A stretch of 64,000 nucleotides of DNA, from contig NZ_VCNG01000010.1 of NCBI RefSeq assembly GCF_006227205.1, forward strand, positions 210,253 to 274,252, read 5' to 3'. This document shows, one piece after another, positions 52,811-62,500 of this stretch (positions within the stretch are counted from its first letter, which is position 1; each line of letters opens with the position of its first letter). Below the pieces are notes generated by a model. It was not told the origin of the DNA, did not search any database, and worked only from the letters and a program-made list of their open reading frames with translations. Both the position numbers and the translations under genes were made by a program. The DNA is from Pseudomonas sp. ICMP22404 (lineage in GTDB: Bacteria; Pseudomonadota; Gammaproteobacteria; Pseudomonadales; Pseudomonadaceae).

Positions 52811-53091
52811 ACCCGGTCGTTGTGGCCCAGGTCCCGCTCCGGGTCGATCCGGTCGCGGACCCGTTGCTTGAGCACCTTGGCCTCGGGGAAACCGCCGTCA
52901 GCCTTGCGCTCCCAGATCTGCTCACCGTCGCAACTGATGTGGAACACCCCGCCGGTGCCCGGCACCAGGGACACCTTGCCCAAATCGTCACCAAAGGTAC
53001 TGAGCAGTTCCTGGGCCAGCCAGGCAGCACGCAGCAACCATTGGCACTGGGTGCAATAGGTAATAATGACTTCCGGTTTTTGCTCGGTCAT
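52804..53091 (-). CDS. SelT/SelW/SelH (Rdx) family protein, Cys form
   Basis: 95 residues, thioredoxin-like Rdx fold. The redox motif is CTQC (ITYCTQCQWLLRAAWLAQEL), with Cys at the position of selenocysteine in eukaryotic SelW. The second conserved region is GGVFHISCDGEQIWERK, then GGFPEAKVLKQ. Probable cytoplasmic thiol-redox protein; exact partner unknown. Confidence 0.9.
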   Translation of the reverse strand: MTEQKPEVIITYCTQCQWLLRAAWLAQELLSTFGDDLGKVSLVPGTGGVFHISCDGEQIWERKADGGFPEAKVLKQRVRDRIDPERDLGHNDRVQ

Positions 53092-53174
53092 AGCAGGTCG
53101 ACTCGTGGCTTCGAAGGCGCCGCCATGATACTCGCCTTTGACCCTTCGCCCCCGAGATAGACGATGCTCAATAC

Positions 53175-53266
53175 CTGTGGGAGCGAGCCTGCTCGCGATG
53201 GCGGCAGCACATTCGACACCAATGCCAGCAGACCCACCGCTATCGCGAGCAGGCTCGCTCCCACAC
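53175..53266. repeat. REP pair, family B
   Basis: TGTGGGAGCGAGCCTGCTCG ... CGAGCAGGCTCGCTCCCACA inverted, about 50 bp apart, in the gap between the SelW-like gene and the FimV-like gene stop. Confidence 0.9.
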
Positions 53267-53280
53267 GGGAAGCCGTGCCT

Positions 53281-55278
53281 TCAGCGAATCCCGGCCAGCA
53301 GCACTCGGGCGGTCTGTTTGAGGGGTTCGTCGCCTTCCTGGAGCAATTCTTCAAGCAGGGTGATCGCCGTCTTCAAGTCGCCATCATCGATGCAGTTCTG
53401 CGCCTGTTCCAGTTTTTCGGCGTGCTCCGGTGTTTCGGGCTCAAAGGATATGGCGTCCAGGGACAGTGAACCAGATTCAGGCTCGAGGGGCGGCAGCGCC
53501 TCCAGTTCCAGCGACTGCTCTTCATCGGCGAAACCGTCAAGAAAGGCATCGTCCAACGATTCGGTTTCCTGTGGCGCGCTCCACTGCAACTCCGGCTCGT
53601 CGAAGCCCGAGAGAGATAACGCCTCGGAGACTTCAACGACAGGCGTCGCAACGGCGGCTTTCCCCTCGGCACTGTCCTGTACATCGGCCAGGTCCCAGTT
53701 GCTCTCCATGGACAGGGCATCCAGATCCAGCTCGAATTCGTCGCCGGGCACCTGTACAGGCGCAGGCACCGGAACAGGCACCTCGAGGGCTTGAGGCTCT
53801 GGCGGCGCCACTGCGGGCGCGGTCACCATCGCGACCTTCGGATAGCGCCCGCGGATGTCCTCCAGCGTCCCGGCGTCGATACCCTGCGCCGCTAAATGAT
53901 GTTCCTGGGCCTGAAAACCGATGGTGTCGCCCTGCTTGCCCAGCACCTCCAGCAACTTGAGGCCCAGGTCGGTGCGCTCCGGCTCCGCCAGCAACGCCGC
54001 GCGCAACAACCCCGCCGCTTCGGTGAAGCGGCCATAGGTCAGGTAGATCCCAACCCCTTCCAGCACGTCTCCCAACGGCGCATCACCGTTATTGAACGAC
54101 GAAGCGACCTCGGGCTGCTCCGTATTGGTGGTCGATACATACGTTTCAGCGCTGTCTTCGGGCATCGGTTCAGGGCGTTCCGGAATCGGCTGTGCGCCGG
54201 CCTGCTCCTGCCGACGACGGATCAACAGCAGCAACGCAAGCAATCCCAACAGCCCCACCAGCCCCGCCACCCACAGCCAATTGATGCCTTCGGGCTCCGG
54301 CTGATCTGCCGCCGGTTGTGGCGGCGTCACTGGCTGTGGCTCAGCCATCGGTGGCGGCGATGGCGGCACCGCCGACGTAACCGGGGCTGGCGCGACCTCA
54401 GCCAGTTGCGCCTGCAATTCACTGATCTGCTTACGCTGACCGGCGATTTCTTCGTCCTGGGCCTGAAGCCGGGCCTGCAACTCGTCGATGGTTTTCTGTT
54501 GCTGCTGGTTTTGCAGCACGCTGGCGGCCAGTTGCTCGTCGCCGGCAACGGCGGCTGGTGTGGCGGCGGTTTCCGCCGGGGATGGCAACACGGCCGAATC
54601 GGGCAGCAGCAGGCGCTGGCCGATAGAGAGTCGGTCACTGCCTGGGTTCAGCGCCTGGATCCCTTGCATGAGCTCATGGATCGACGCGCCACTGCCGGCA
54701 TCGTGCAGGCGTTTGGCGATAACCCAGGGGTTGTCTCCCTGCACAACGGTGTAGCGCTTGCCCTGGGTCGCCGGGGGTGGCTTGATGGCCGGCGCAGAGG
54801 GGGGCGCCATCGAAGGCCGGGAAACGGCGGCAGGCTCGTCGGAAGCGGGCACGACACCCGGTGTACCCGGCGGATCGATCAGCACGGTGTATTCGTGCAA
54901 GAGACGCCCGTTGGGCTGATTGAGTTGCACCAAGAAATTGAGAAAGGGTTCTTCCACCGGTTTGCTGGACGTGACCCGAATGAAACTGCGCTCGCCGCGC
55001 ATCACCGGGGTAAAGCGCAGGTTAGTGAGGAAGAACACCCGCTCCACGCCGGCACGATTGAAGTCGTCCGGGCTTGCCAGGCTGGCCGACAGGTCACCCT
55101 CGCTGAGCCCGGCCGCATCGACTAGGGCGATATCGGCGCGCAACGGCTGGTTCAGGGCGGAATGAAGCGTGATCTCTCCCAGTCCCAGCGCAGACGCCAA
55201 AACCGGATACCCCAATGCACCCAAGACAACTGACACGTTGACCCAACTGCGCAACGTGGACTGCAAACTTTCAAGCAT
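53281..55278 (-). CDS. FimV-like peptidoglycan-binding inner-membrane protein
   Basis: 665 residues from the ATG at 55278. Signal-like hydrophobic N terminus (about 10-32). FimV N-terminal domain (about 33-140, GLGEITLHSALNQPLRADIA) and a LysM peptidoglycan-binding domain (about 174-226, YTVVQGDNPWVIAKRL). A coiled coil (about 258-292) and a Pro-rich stretch follow, then one membrane helix (about 332-353, WLWVAGLVGLLGLLALLLLI). The acidic cytoplasmic tail ends in a FimV C-terminal helix (PLKQTARVLLAGIR). FimV organises the cell pole, twitching and polar machinery. Shorter than the main Pseudomonas FimV (about 920 aa), so probably a paralogue. Confidence 0.85.
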   Translation of the reverse strand: MLESLQSTLRSWVNVSVVLGALGYPVLASALGLGEITLHSALNQPLRADIALVDAAGLSEGDLSASLASPDDFNRAGVERVFFLTNLRFTPVMRGERSFIRVTSSKPVEEPFLNFLVQLNQPNGRLLHEYTVLIDPPGTPGVVPASDEPAAVSRPSMAPPSAPAIKPPPATQGKRYTVVQGDNPWVIAKRLHDAGSGASIHELMQGIQALNPGSDRLSIGQRLLLPDSAVLPSPAETAATPAAVAGDEQLAASVLQNQQQQKTIDELQARLQAQDEEIAGQRKQISELQAQLAEVAPAPVTSAVPPSPPPMAEPQPVTPPQPAADQPEPEGINWLWVAGLVGLLGLLALLLLIRRRQEQAGAQPIPERPEPMPEDSAETYVSTTNTEQPEVASSFNNGDAPLGDVLEGVGIYLTYGRFTEAAGLLRAALLAEPERTDLGLKLLEVLGKQGDTIGFQAQEHHLAAQGIDAGTLEDIRGRYPKVAMVTAPAVAPPEPQALEVPVPVPAPVQVPGDEFELDLDALSMESNWDLADVQDSAEGKAAVATPVVEVSEALSLSGFDEPELQWSAPQETESLDDAFLDGFADEEQSLELEALPPLEPESGSLSLDAISFEPETPEHAEKLEQAQNCIDDGDLKTAITLLEELLQEGDEPLKQTARVLLAGIR

Positions 55279-55379
55279 GGGTATCCCTTTCGATTCGAGC
55301 GCTTCCAATACGATCACCTAGTACTGGTTATAGTTCGCTAATCGCCGAATCTCAAAAGTCGGGGTATCGCCCATATACC

Positions 55380-55814
55380 TCAGGATTTTTCCAGATTGGC
55401 CAGGATCCTGCCGTGGACCCGCATGCACACCCGCATGTCCTCTTCGTCGATGCCTTCGAACAGCTCCCGGCGCAGCTGCGTGGCAATGGTTTCAATTTGT
55501 TCGATCAACGGCCGGGCCGGTGCGCAAAGCACGATTTTCTTGGCCCTGCGGTCCTCGGCCACGGCTTGGCGCTGCACCAGCCCCTGGGTTTCCAGGCTGT
55601 CGAGTAAACGGGCCAGGGTCGGCCCTTCGACGGCAACGCTCTGGGCCAGTTCACGCTGGGTCGGTGCGTGTTCGAAGCGGGCCAGGTGCAACAGCACCAG
55701 CCAGCGCGCCTGGGACAGGCCCAGCCCGGCCAGGCGCCGGTCCAGTTCGGCACGCCAGCCCCGGGACATCTGCGCCAGTTGCATGCCAAAACGGTGTTGA
55801 TCGGTTAACGACAT
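55380..55814 (-). CDS. MarR/SlyA family transcriptional regulator
   Basis: 144 residues with the winged-helix core LSQARWLVLLHLARF, TQRELAQSVAVEGPTLARLL and DSLETQGLVQRQAVAEDRRA. Resembles SlyA. Target unknown. A near-palindrome ACTAATTATTAGT lies 33 bp upstream (55847-55859) and could be its operator. Confidence 0.9.
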   Translation of the reverse strand: MSLTDQHRFGMQLAQMSRGWRAELDRRLAGLGLSQARWLVLLHLARFEHAPTQRELAQSVAVEGPTLARLLDSLETQGLVQRQAVAEDRRAKKIVLCAPARPLIEQIETIATQLRRELFEGIDEEDMRVCMRVHGRILANLEKS

Positions 55815-55846
55815 AAAAAACTCATCAGATCTGAAATAGGAGAAAT

Positions 55847-55859
55847 ACTAATTATTAGT
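55847..55859. promoter_or_regulatory. Candidate MarR operator
   Basis: ACTAATTATTAGT, a 13-bp near-palindrome, followed by TTAGTCAGCTAA, a second dyad that overlaps it. AT-rich in a GC-rich context and just upstream of the MarR-type gene. Autoregulation is inferred from family habit only. Confidence 0.4.
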
Positions 55860-55932
55860 CAGCTAAGCATGCACTTTGGATTCAAGCAAGGTCCGCCCCG
55901 TACTGAATCGTTAAAGGCATGCAACTTACTGA

Positions 55933-58059
55933 TCAGACTTCAAATTCCGACTGCAACGCAGCCCTGACGCAATACAAGACACCTTCCGGCACCCGACCGG
56001 CGAACAGCGCTGCCACTTCCGCCACCGCTGGCAACTCGCCTTCGCCATCCAGAAACGCATCCTGGACCTCGCCCATCAGGTCCTCGGGCAGATCCAAGGC
56101 CTGTTCCAGCGACAATTGCTGCTGGCCAATGGCTTCGGCAAGCATCGTGTAGACGTTTTTTTCCGAGCACTGGAGCTGTGCGGCGATCTGCAACGGTGTC
56201 ATGCCGGCCCGGGCCAGGGTGATGAGCTCATGGCGTACATCGGCCACCGCCTTCGGCGCCTCGGCCTCGCCACCCAGCACCTGGAGGAAGGCCTCGCCAT
56301 AGCGCTCCAGCTTACGCGCGCCGACGCCGCTGACCCGGGCCATCTCCGCCAGGGAGGTGGGTTGGCTGCGCAGCATTTCCAGTAGCGTCGAGTCGGGAAA
56401 GATAACGTACGGCGGTACGGCATGTTCCTCGGCCAGCTTGCGCCGCAAGGCACGCAAGGCTTCCCACTGATCGCGCTCTTCGCCACGGACCAGTTGGCTG
56501 GCCTGGCTCTTGCTGCTCTTGACCGCAGTCGCCGGCTTGAGATCACGGCGCAGTTCGAGACTCACCTCGCCTTTGAGCAACGGCCGGCAGGTTTCGCTCA
56601 GCCGCAGGCCGCCGTAGCCCTCCAGGTCGATGTCCACCAGGCCACGGGCCACGAGCTGCCGGAACAGGGAACGCCATTCACTTTCGGAGCGGGCCTTGCC
56701 GACACCGTAAACCGATAGGTGCTGATGGCCGAAACTGCGGACCTTCTCGTTGTCCTTGCCCAGCAAGACATCCACCAGATGCCCCACGCCATAGCGCTGG
56801 CCGGTTCGAAAAATGGTCGACAACGCCTGGCGCGCCGGTTCGGTGGCGTCCCAAGTCTCGACGCCGTCGACACAGTTGTCGCAGTGCCCGCACGGCTGGG
56901 GCATGTCTTCGTCGAAATAGGCCAGCAAGGTCTGCCGGCGGCAGCGGGTTTCTTCGCACAGTGAGAGCATGGCATCGAGCTTGTGCTGCTCCAGGCGCTT
57001 GTGGCGTTCGTCACCTTCGGAGTTCTGCAACATCTGCTTGAGCATCACCACGTCTTGCAGGCCGTAGGCCATCCAGGCGTCGGCCGGCAAGCCATCCCGG
57101 CCGGCACGACCGGTTTCCTGGTAATAGGCCTCAAGGGACTTAGGCAGGTCCAGGTGCGCCACGAAACGCACGTTGGGCTTGTCGATGCCCATGCCGAACG
57201 CCACGGTGGCCACCATGATCAAGCCTTCCTCGTTGAGAAAGCGCTTCTGGTGATAGGCCCGCAGTTCGTTGGGCAGCCCTGCGTGATAGGGCAACGCCGG
57301 AAACCCCTGTTCACAGAGAAACGCCGAGACTTCGTCGACTTTTTTCCGTGACAGGCAATAGACGATGCCCGCATCGCTGCGCCGTTCGGCGAGGAACGCC
57401 AGCAACTGCTTGCGTGGCTGCTCCTTGGGCACGATGCGGTAGAAGATGTTGGGGCGGTCAAAGCTGGAAAGGAACCGCTCGGCGTCTTGCAAATGCAGGC
57501 GCTCGACGATTTCTTCCCGGGTCCGTTTGTCGGCGGTGGCGGTCAGGGCGATGCGCGGTACATCGGGGAACAGCTCCGCCAGTTGCCCCAGTTGCAGGTA
57601 TTCGCGACGGAAATCGTGACCCCACTGGGACACACAGTGAGCTTCGTCAATGGCAAACAGGGCGATTTCCAGGCTCTGCAGGAAAGCCAGCATGCGCGGC
57701 TGTACCAGGCGCTCCGGGGCGAGGTAGAGCATTTTCAGCTCACCGCGCCGGATCCGCGCCGCCAAGTCCCGCTGCTGCTCGGCACTCAGGGTGGAGTTCA
57801 GCGAAGCCGCGGCGACGCCCAGTTCCTCGAGCGTCGCGACCTGATCGTCCATCAAGGCGATCAGCGGCGAAACCACCACCGCCAGACCGTTACGCAACAA
57901 CGCCGGGACCTGGAAGCACAAGGACTTGCCGCCGCCGGTGGGCATCAATACCAGGGCATCGCCACCGCTGGCCACGCGCTCAATAATGGCACCCTGACGG
58001 CCACGAAAACTGTCGTAGCCGAAGATGTCCTTGAGGACGCGTTGAGCCTGTTCGAGCAT
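55933..58059 (-). CDS. recQ: RecQ ATP-dependent DNA helicase
   Basis: 3'-5' SF2 helicase for recombinational repair. 708 residues from the ATG at 58059 (GGAG 5 nt upstream); longer in-frame starts lack family similarity. Motif I LMPTGGGKSLCF, motif II AIDEAHCVSQWGHDF, motif VI YYQETGRAGRDGLP. RQC zinc cysteines are in CEETRCRR and CGHCDNCVDG. An HRDC domain follows (about 515-590), then a C-terminal helix-turn-helix extension, making it about 100 residues longer than the E. coli enzyme. Confidence 0.96.
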   Translation of the reverse strand: MLEQAQRVLKDIFGYDSFRGRQGAIIERVASGGDALVLMPTGGGKSLCFQVPALLRNGLAVVVSPLIALMDDQVATLEELGVAAASLNSTLSAEQQRDLAARIRRGELKMLYLAPERLVQPRMLAFLQSLEIALFAIDEAHCVSQWGHDFRREYLQLGQLAELFPDVPRIALTATADKRTREEIVERLHLQDAERFLSSFDRPNIFYRIVPKEQPRKQLLAFLAERRSDAGIVYCLSRKKVDEVSAFLCEQGFPALPYHAGLPNELRAYHQKRFLNEEGLIMVATVAFGMGIDKPNVRFVAHLDLPKSLEAYYQETGRAGRDGLPADAWMAYGLQDVVMLKQMLQNSEGDERHKRLEQHKLDAMLSLCEETRCRRQTLLAYFDEDMPQPCGHCDNCVDGVETWDATEPARQALSTIFRTGQRYGVGHLVDVLLGKDNEKVRSFGHQHLSVYGVGKARSESEWRSLFRQLVARGLVDIDLEGYGGLRLSETCRPLLKGEVSLELRRDLKPATAVKSSKSQASQLVRGEERDQWEALRALRRKLAEEHAVPPYVIFPDSTLLEMLRSQPTSLAEMARVSGVGARKLERYGEAFLQVLGGEAEAPKAVADVRHELITLARAGMTPLQIAAQLQCSEKNVYTMLAEAIGQQQLSLEQALDLPEDLMGEVQDAFLDGEGELPAVAEVAALFAGRVPEGVLYCVRAALQSEFEV

Positions 58060-58346
58060 AGAAACTCCAAAAATCATCGAAACATCCCTGCAAGGCTGGT
58101 TCAGAACCGAACATGCTGCACCGGCAAATCGTAAGTGCGCGTTTCGAACCGGTGGGACACCGCAGGGCATCACAAAGCGCCGCAGTATACCCGAGGCCTT
58201 CTGTGCAGAGGGTGTTGCTGACAGGAGGTGTTCAAGATCTGTAAGGCCTGACATTGCACTCTGTGGCAAATCAGCCAAGCGGCTGGCCTGGGCGCTCAAG
58301 AAGGCCTAGAATTCCCGCATTGTTTATTCCCCCAAGGTAGCCCGTA
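58060..58346. other. Intergenic gap with no assigned element
   Basis: 287 bp between the divergent recQ and YecA-like genes. It must hold promoters in both directions, but no convincing -35/-10 pair, operator, RNA or repeat was recognised. Confidence 0.4.
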
Positions 58347-58934
58347 ATGTCCTTCGCTGAGCAACTGACCCGCCTGCAAGTCTTCCTCGACGCCGATGAG
58401 CTGCACGACGAAGCACTGGACTACGTGGCCGCTCACGGCTACCTGACCGCCCTGTCGATCTGCTCCGAGCAGGTGCCGGACCGCGAGTGGATCGACGCCC
58501 TCTTCGCCGAAGAGCCGCATTACACCGACGAAGCCCAACGCATCGAAATCGAAGCCACGCTGGTCGGCCTCAAGGCGCACATTGCCCGTCAGCTGGCCTC
58601 CGACGAAGAATTCGAGCTGCCCTGCGAGCTGGACCTGGGCGATGACCCGGACGACTCGGAACTGCGCGGCTGGTGCATCGGTTTCATGGAAGGGGTGTTC
58701 CTGCGCGAAGCGGCCTGGTTCGAAACCGCCGAAGAGGAAGTCAGCGAAATGCTGCTGCCGATCATGGTCGGTTCCGGCCTGTTCGACGAACAACCGGAGT
58801 TCTCCGACATCGCCGCCGATGCCAACCTGATGGACGACATGATCGTACAGATCCCGGAAGCCCTCACCGCGTTGTACCTGCTGTGCAACGCTCCGGACGA
58901 GAAGCCGGCGATCCTCAAGCCTCGTCACCACTAA
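58347..58934 (+). CDS. YecA/UPF0149 family protein
   Basis: 195 residues, acidic, all-helical. Conserved UPF0149 features: DALDYVAAHGYLTAL-like region (DYVAAHGYLTALSICSE near 25-45), RGWCIGFMEGVFL in the middle, and a C-terminal PEALTALYLLCN helix. No SEC-C zinc motif at the end. Cytoplasmic; function unknown. Its stop is 10 bp before the next gene, so the two are probably co-transcribed. Confidence 0.85.
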   Translation: MSFAEQLTRLQVFLDADELHDEALDYVAAHGYLTALSICSEQVPDREWIDALFAEEPHYTDEAQRIEIEATLVGLKAHIARQLASDEEFELPCELDLGDDPDDSELRGWCIGFMEGVFLREAAWFETAEEEVSEMLLPIMVGSGLFDEQPEFSDIAADANLMDDMIVQIPEALTALYLLCNAPDEKPAILKPRHH

Positions 58935-58944
58935 GACGCGGCCT

Positions 58945-59340
58945 ATGGACAACCCCATAGGCAACCGCCCCCTGATGTTGCGCTACGTGCTGCTGGCCAT
59001 CGGCTGGCTGAGCGTTGCATTGGGGGTGATCGGAATTTTCCTGCCGGTACTGCCCACCACCCCCTTCCTGCTGCTGGCGGCGGCCTGCTTCGCCCGCAGC
59101 TCGCCGCGTTTCTACCAATGGCTGGTGGAGCACCCGCGACTCGGGCCGTGGATCAAGGATTACCTCAGCGGCAACGGCATCCCGCTCAAGGGCAAGGTCT
59201 ACGCCATCGGGTTGATGTGGGCGAGCATTCTGCTGTCGTGCTACCTGGTGCCCTTGCCGTGGGCACGGGGGTTCATGTTGACGAGTGCGGTGTTGGTGAC
59301 GGTTTATATCCTCAGGCAGAAAACACTGCGCAAGCCCTGA
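58945..59340 (+). CDS. YbaN/DUF454 family inner-membrane protein
   Basis: 131 residues with three hydrophobic segments (YVLLAIGWLSVALGVIGIFL; FLLLAAACFARSS; the C-terminal LTSAVLVTVYIL). The DUF454 signature is GIFLPVLPTTPFLLLAAACF followed by FYQWLVEHPRLGPWIKDY. Function unknown. Downstream of the YecA-like gene in the same direction. Confidence 0.9.
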   Translation: MDNPIGNRPLMLRYVLLAIGWLSVALGVIGIFLPVLPTTPFLLLAAACFARSSPRFYQWLVEHPRLGPWIKDYLSGNGIPLKGKVYAIGLMWASILLSCYLVPLPWARGFMLTSAVLVTVYILRQKTLRKP

Positions 59341-59395
59341 AGGCAGCGGGTCGGGCACTGGACAACGTCGAACATCGCTAGCCACTCCGCCCTTG

Positions 59396-59504
59396 ATCGT
59401 TCCCACGCTCTGCGTGGGAATGCCTCAACGGACGCTCTGCGTTCGGCTCTTGGAGACGCAGAGCGTCCCAGGCTGCATTCCCACGCGGAGCGTGGGAACG
59501 ATCG
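59396..59504. repeat. Inverted repeat, family C (GTTCCCACGCTCTGCGTGGGAA type)
   Basis: Outer arms GATCGTTCCCACGC ... GCGTGGGAACGATC enclose inner arms GGACGCTCTGCG / CGCAGAGCGTCC, giving one long cruciform-capable element of 109 bp. A third, distinct palindrome family, seen once here, between the YbaN-like gene and the 3' end of the adhesin gene; both genes end at it. Confidence 0.85.
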
Positions 59505-59542
59505 AAACCCGGAAACGACGGGGTTTGCCGTTTCAACTCAGC

Positions 59543-62500
59543 TCACACCGTATCCACCTTCAACGAATGATCATTCAACATCCCGTTGATGATGGTCGCC
59601 GTGTCCGCCCCTCCCGCAATCATCCCCCCTGCGCCCGGTGTCACGCCGTAGTGGTTGGCGAGATCGACGCCGGCCAGGTCGATGGTCTGGTTCGGCGTCG
59701 CCCCGGCGGTGGCGCTGACGTCGATGCTGGTGATGACCGATGCGCCGCTGCCGGTGACGGTGAAGTGCAGGTAGTCGTCCAGGGAGGCGCTGGTGCCGTT
59801 CTCTCCCAGCAGCAGCTGTGACAGATCAAGTTTGTCGAGGCCGGGGGTGAAGTCGGTGATCACGTCATGGCCGCTATTACCTGCCATCCACTGGAAGGTA
59901 TCGGCGCCGCTGCCGCCAGTGAGGGTGTTGTTGCCCAAGCCGCCGATCAGGATGTCATCGCCGCCACCGCCATTGAGCACGTCATGACCCAGTCCGCCGT
60001 CGATGCGGTTGTTGGCCCCGTCGCCGGTGAGGGTGTCGTTGAAGTTCGAACCGACGAGGTTTTCGATACCGCCCAGGGTGTCGGTACCGGCGCCTAGCGT
60101 GTTTTGCGCGGCGAGCAGGCCCAGGTTCACCGTGACACCGGCAGTGGCATGGGCGTAGCTGGCGGTGTCGTTGCCGGTGCCGCCATCGAGCAGGTCATTG
60201 CCGGCGCCGCTGTAGAGCAAGTCATTGCCCGCTCCGCCGTGCAAGGTGTTGTTACCCGAGCCGGCACTGAGGATGTCGTTGCCGTCTCCGCCGTTGAGGA
60301 GGTTGTCGCCATTGCCGGCCAACAACACGTCGTCTCCCGTAGTGCCGGTCAGGGTATGGCCGGACTGGTAGCTGATGCTCACCGCCGCGCTGTCGCTGCC
60401 ACCGTGGTTATCGCTGGCGGTGTAGCTGCCGTGGTAATCCGGCGTGCTGTCCTGGGCGCCGGCATAGTTGACTGTCAGGGTCAATTGGTAGTTTTCCGCG
60501 GCGTTGGCGTTGCCGCCACCAGGGTTGGGGATGTTGGTGACGTGGATCTGGTAGTTGCCGTCCGCCGCTGCGGTGAACGAAGCCCCATCGTTGATCGCAA
60601 TGAACGGTCCGCCATTGAGGGAGTATTCCATGGCGATATGGCCGGCCGACAGATTATGGTCCAGCGTCAGGGTTTCGCCCTGTTTGAGACTGATGTTGAG
60701 GCGGTCCTCATCGTTGGTATTGTTGTTGGAAACCATCCCCAGTGCACCGCTGACCACCAGCACCGCGGTCATGGCGGCAGCGTTGGCGACAAAGGTACTG
60801 CGGTCGAGGTTGATCGACTGCACGTTGTTGCCAGTGAAGCTGACCGTGCCGGTGCTGCCGGTAAAGTCCGCGCCTTTGCCGACCCAACCGGTGTTGAAGC
60901 TGGTGGGTGACGCGGTCAGCGGATCGCCATTGGCGTCGCTGTCATTGCCCAGCAACAGTTCCCCCGGTACCACGATATTGCCCGACAGCACGTTGGTGAT
61001 GACGTTGTCGTCCATCGCCACGGGTGGACTGTTGGGCATGACGTTGATCACCAGGCTGGAGCTTGCCAGGTCACCATCATTGTCGCTGACGGTGTAGACG
61101 ATGTTTTCGCTGATCACCGTGCTGGTGGTGGTCTGGGAGGTGTAGCTGTACTCGCCGCTGTCGAGGTTGATCACCAGCGTACCGTTGTGGGCAGTGGCGA
61201 TGCTCACGGTGTTGTTCAGGCTGTTGAACGTGCCATGGTCGGCCCCGCCACTGGCCGTCAATGCACCCTGGCCACCGTTGGCGGCCGGGTCATAGCTGTA
61301 CGTGGTGCCGTCGACCACCAGGCTTTTGACATACCCGCCGTCGGCACCGAATGTACCGCCCTCGCCCAACAGGCTGCCGGTGACCGGCACACCTTGCACA
61401 GTGCCGGAAAGGACCGAATTGAGCTGGTTGAGATCGGTCACCACCACGGCGTCGGTGTTGGTATGGGTGCTGCCGTCGTAGGCCAGCGGGTCGAGGTTGG
61501 CATTGCTGACGCCGCTGCCCAGACCGATGGCGTAGTTCTTGATGCCGTTGGCGTCGAGGAAGGCCTTCCAGGCGGCTTCATCGGCCGCACCGGTTTCCTG
61601 CCCCGACGTCGGCTTGCCGTCGGAAAAGAAATAACCGATGTTCTGCGCCCCGGTCAGTTGTCCGGAGGTGACGAACGCGGTCTTGGCCGCCGCCACTGCC
61701 GCATCGTAGTTGGTCCCTCCGCCAGCCGTCAGGCTGGTGAGCAGTGTCTTGGCGGTGGCCACATCGACCCACACTGAAGTCTGGTCGGTGGCATTGCTAC
61801 TGAAGGTCACCAGCTGGACCTTCACGTCTCCCAGGTCATCGTATTTATCGAGCAAGGCGCTGATGGCCTGCTTCGCCAGGTCCAGCCGCGACAGCCCCGG
61901 TACGCCGGAGTCATCGGCCATGCTGCCGGACACATCGAGCACGATCAGCAGGTTCGAATCGATCTCCACCGCCGTCACTGAACGTTCGGATGCGACAGCG
62001 GTGGGCACATCGTCGACGATGCTCACCACCAGGCTGCCGGTAACGTGGTTGCCCAAGGAGTCCGTGGCCTGATAGGTGAAGCTTTCGCTAAAGACGTTCG
62101 GGCCGTCATTGGCGTGGGGTGTCGTCGTGGCGGGCGAGGTCAGCGTGTAGGTGTAGGAGCCGTCAGGATGGAGCAGCAGTTGACCATAAGCCCCCGTGGC
62201 GTTGCCCACCAAGGTGAAGGTCACCGCGCCAGTGGCACCCGACACCGAACCGACAAGGCTGCCGCTGGCCGTTTCGCCGGTGCCGCTCGGGTCGCTGCCG
62301 GTGACAGCGCCGGGGGCCAGGTCCTGGCCATCCTGGTTCAGGTCGAGGGCTTTTTCGTAGACGGTCACGTCGTGGTCGGTTTCGGCGACAAGGCAGCTGT
62401 TGTGCACATCGATGGTGATGGTGGTGGTGCTTTCATCACCATCACCATCGCGCACGGTGTAGGTGAACACGTCCGTGGCGCCCGCTGCGCCGACGCTGTC

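Noticed and set aside
58060..58346. Small RNA gene in the recQ/yecA gap
   Set aside because: No terminator-like hairpin with T-run and no recognisable RNA family.
59341..59542. CRISPR-like array at the adhesin 3' end
   Set aside because: The repeats are nested inverted arms of one palindrome, not direct repeats with spacers.
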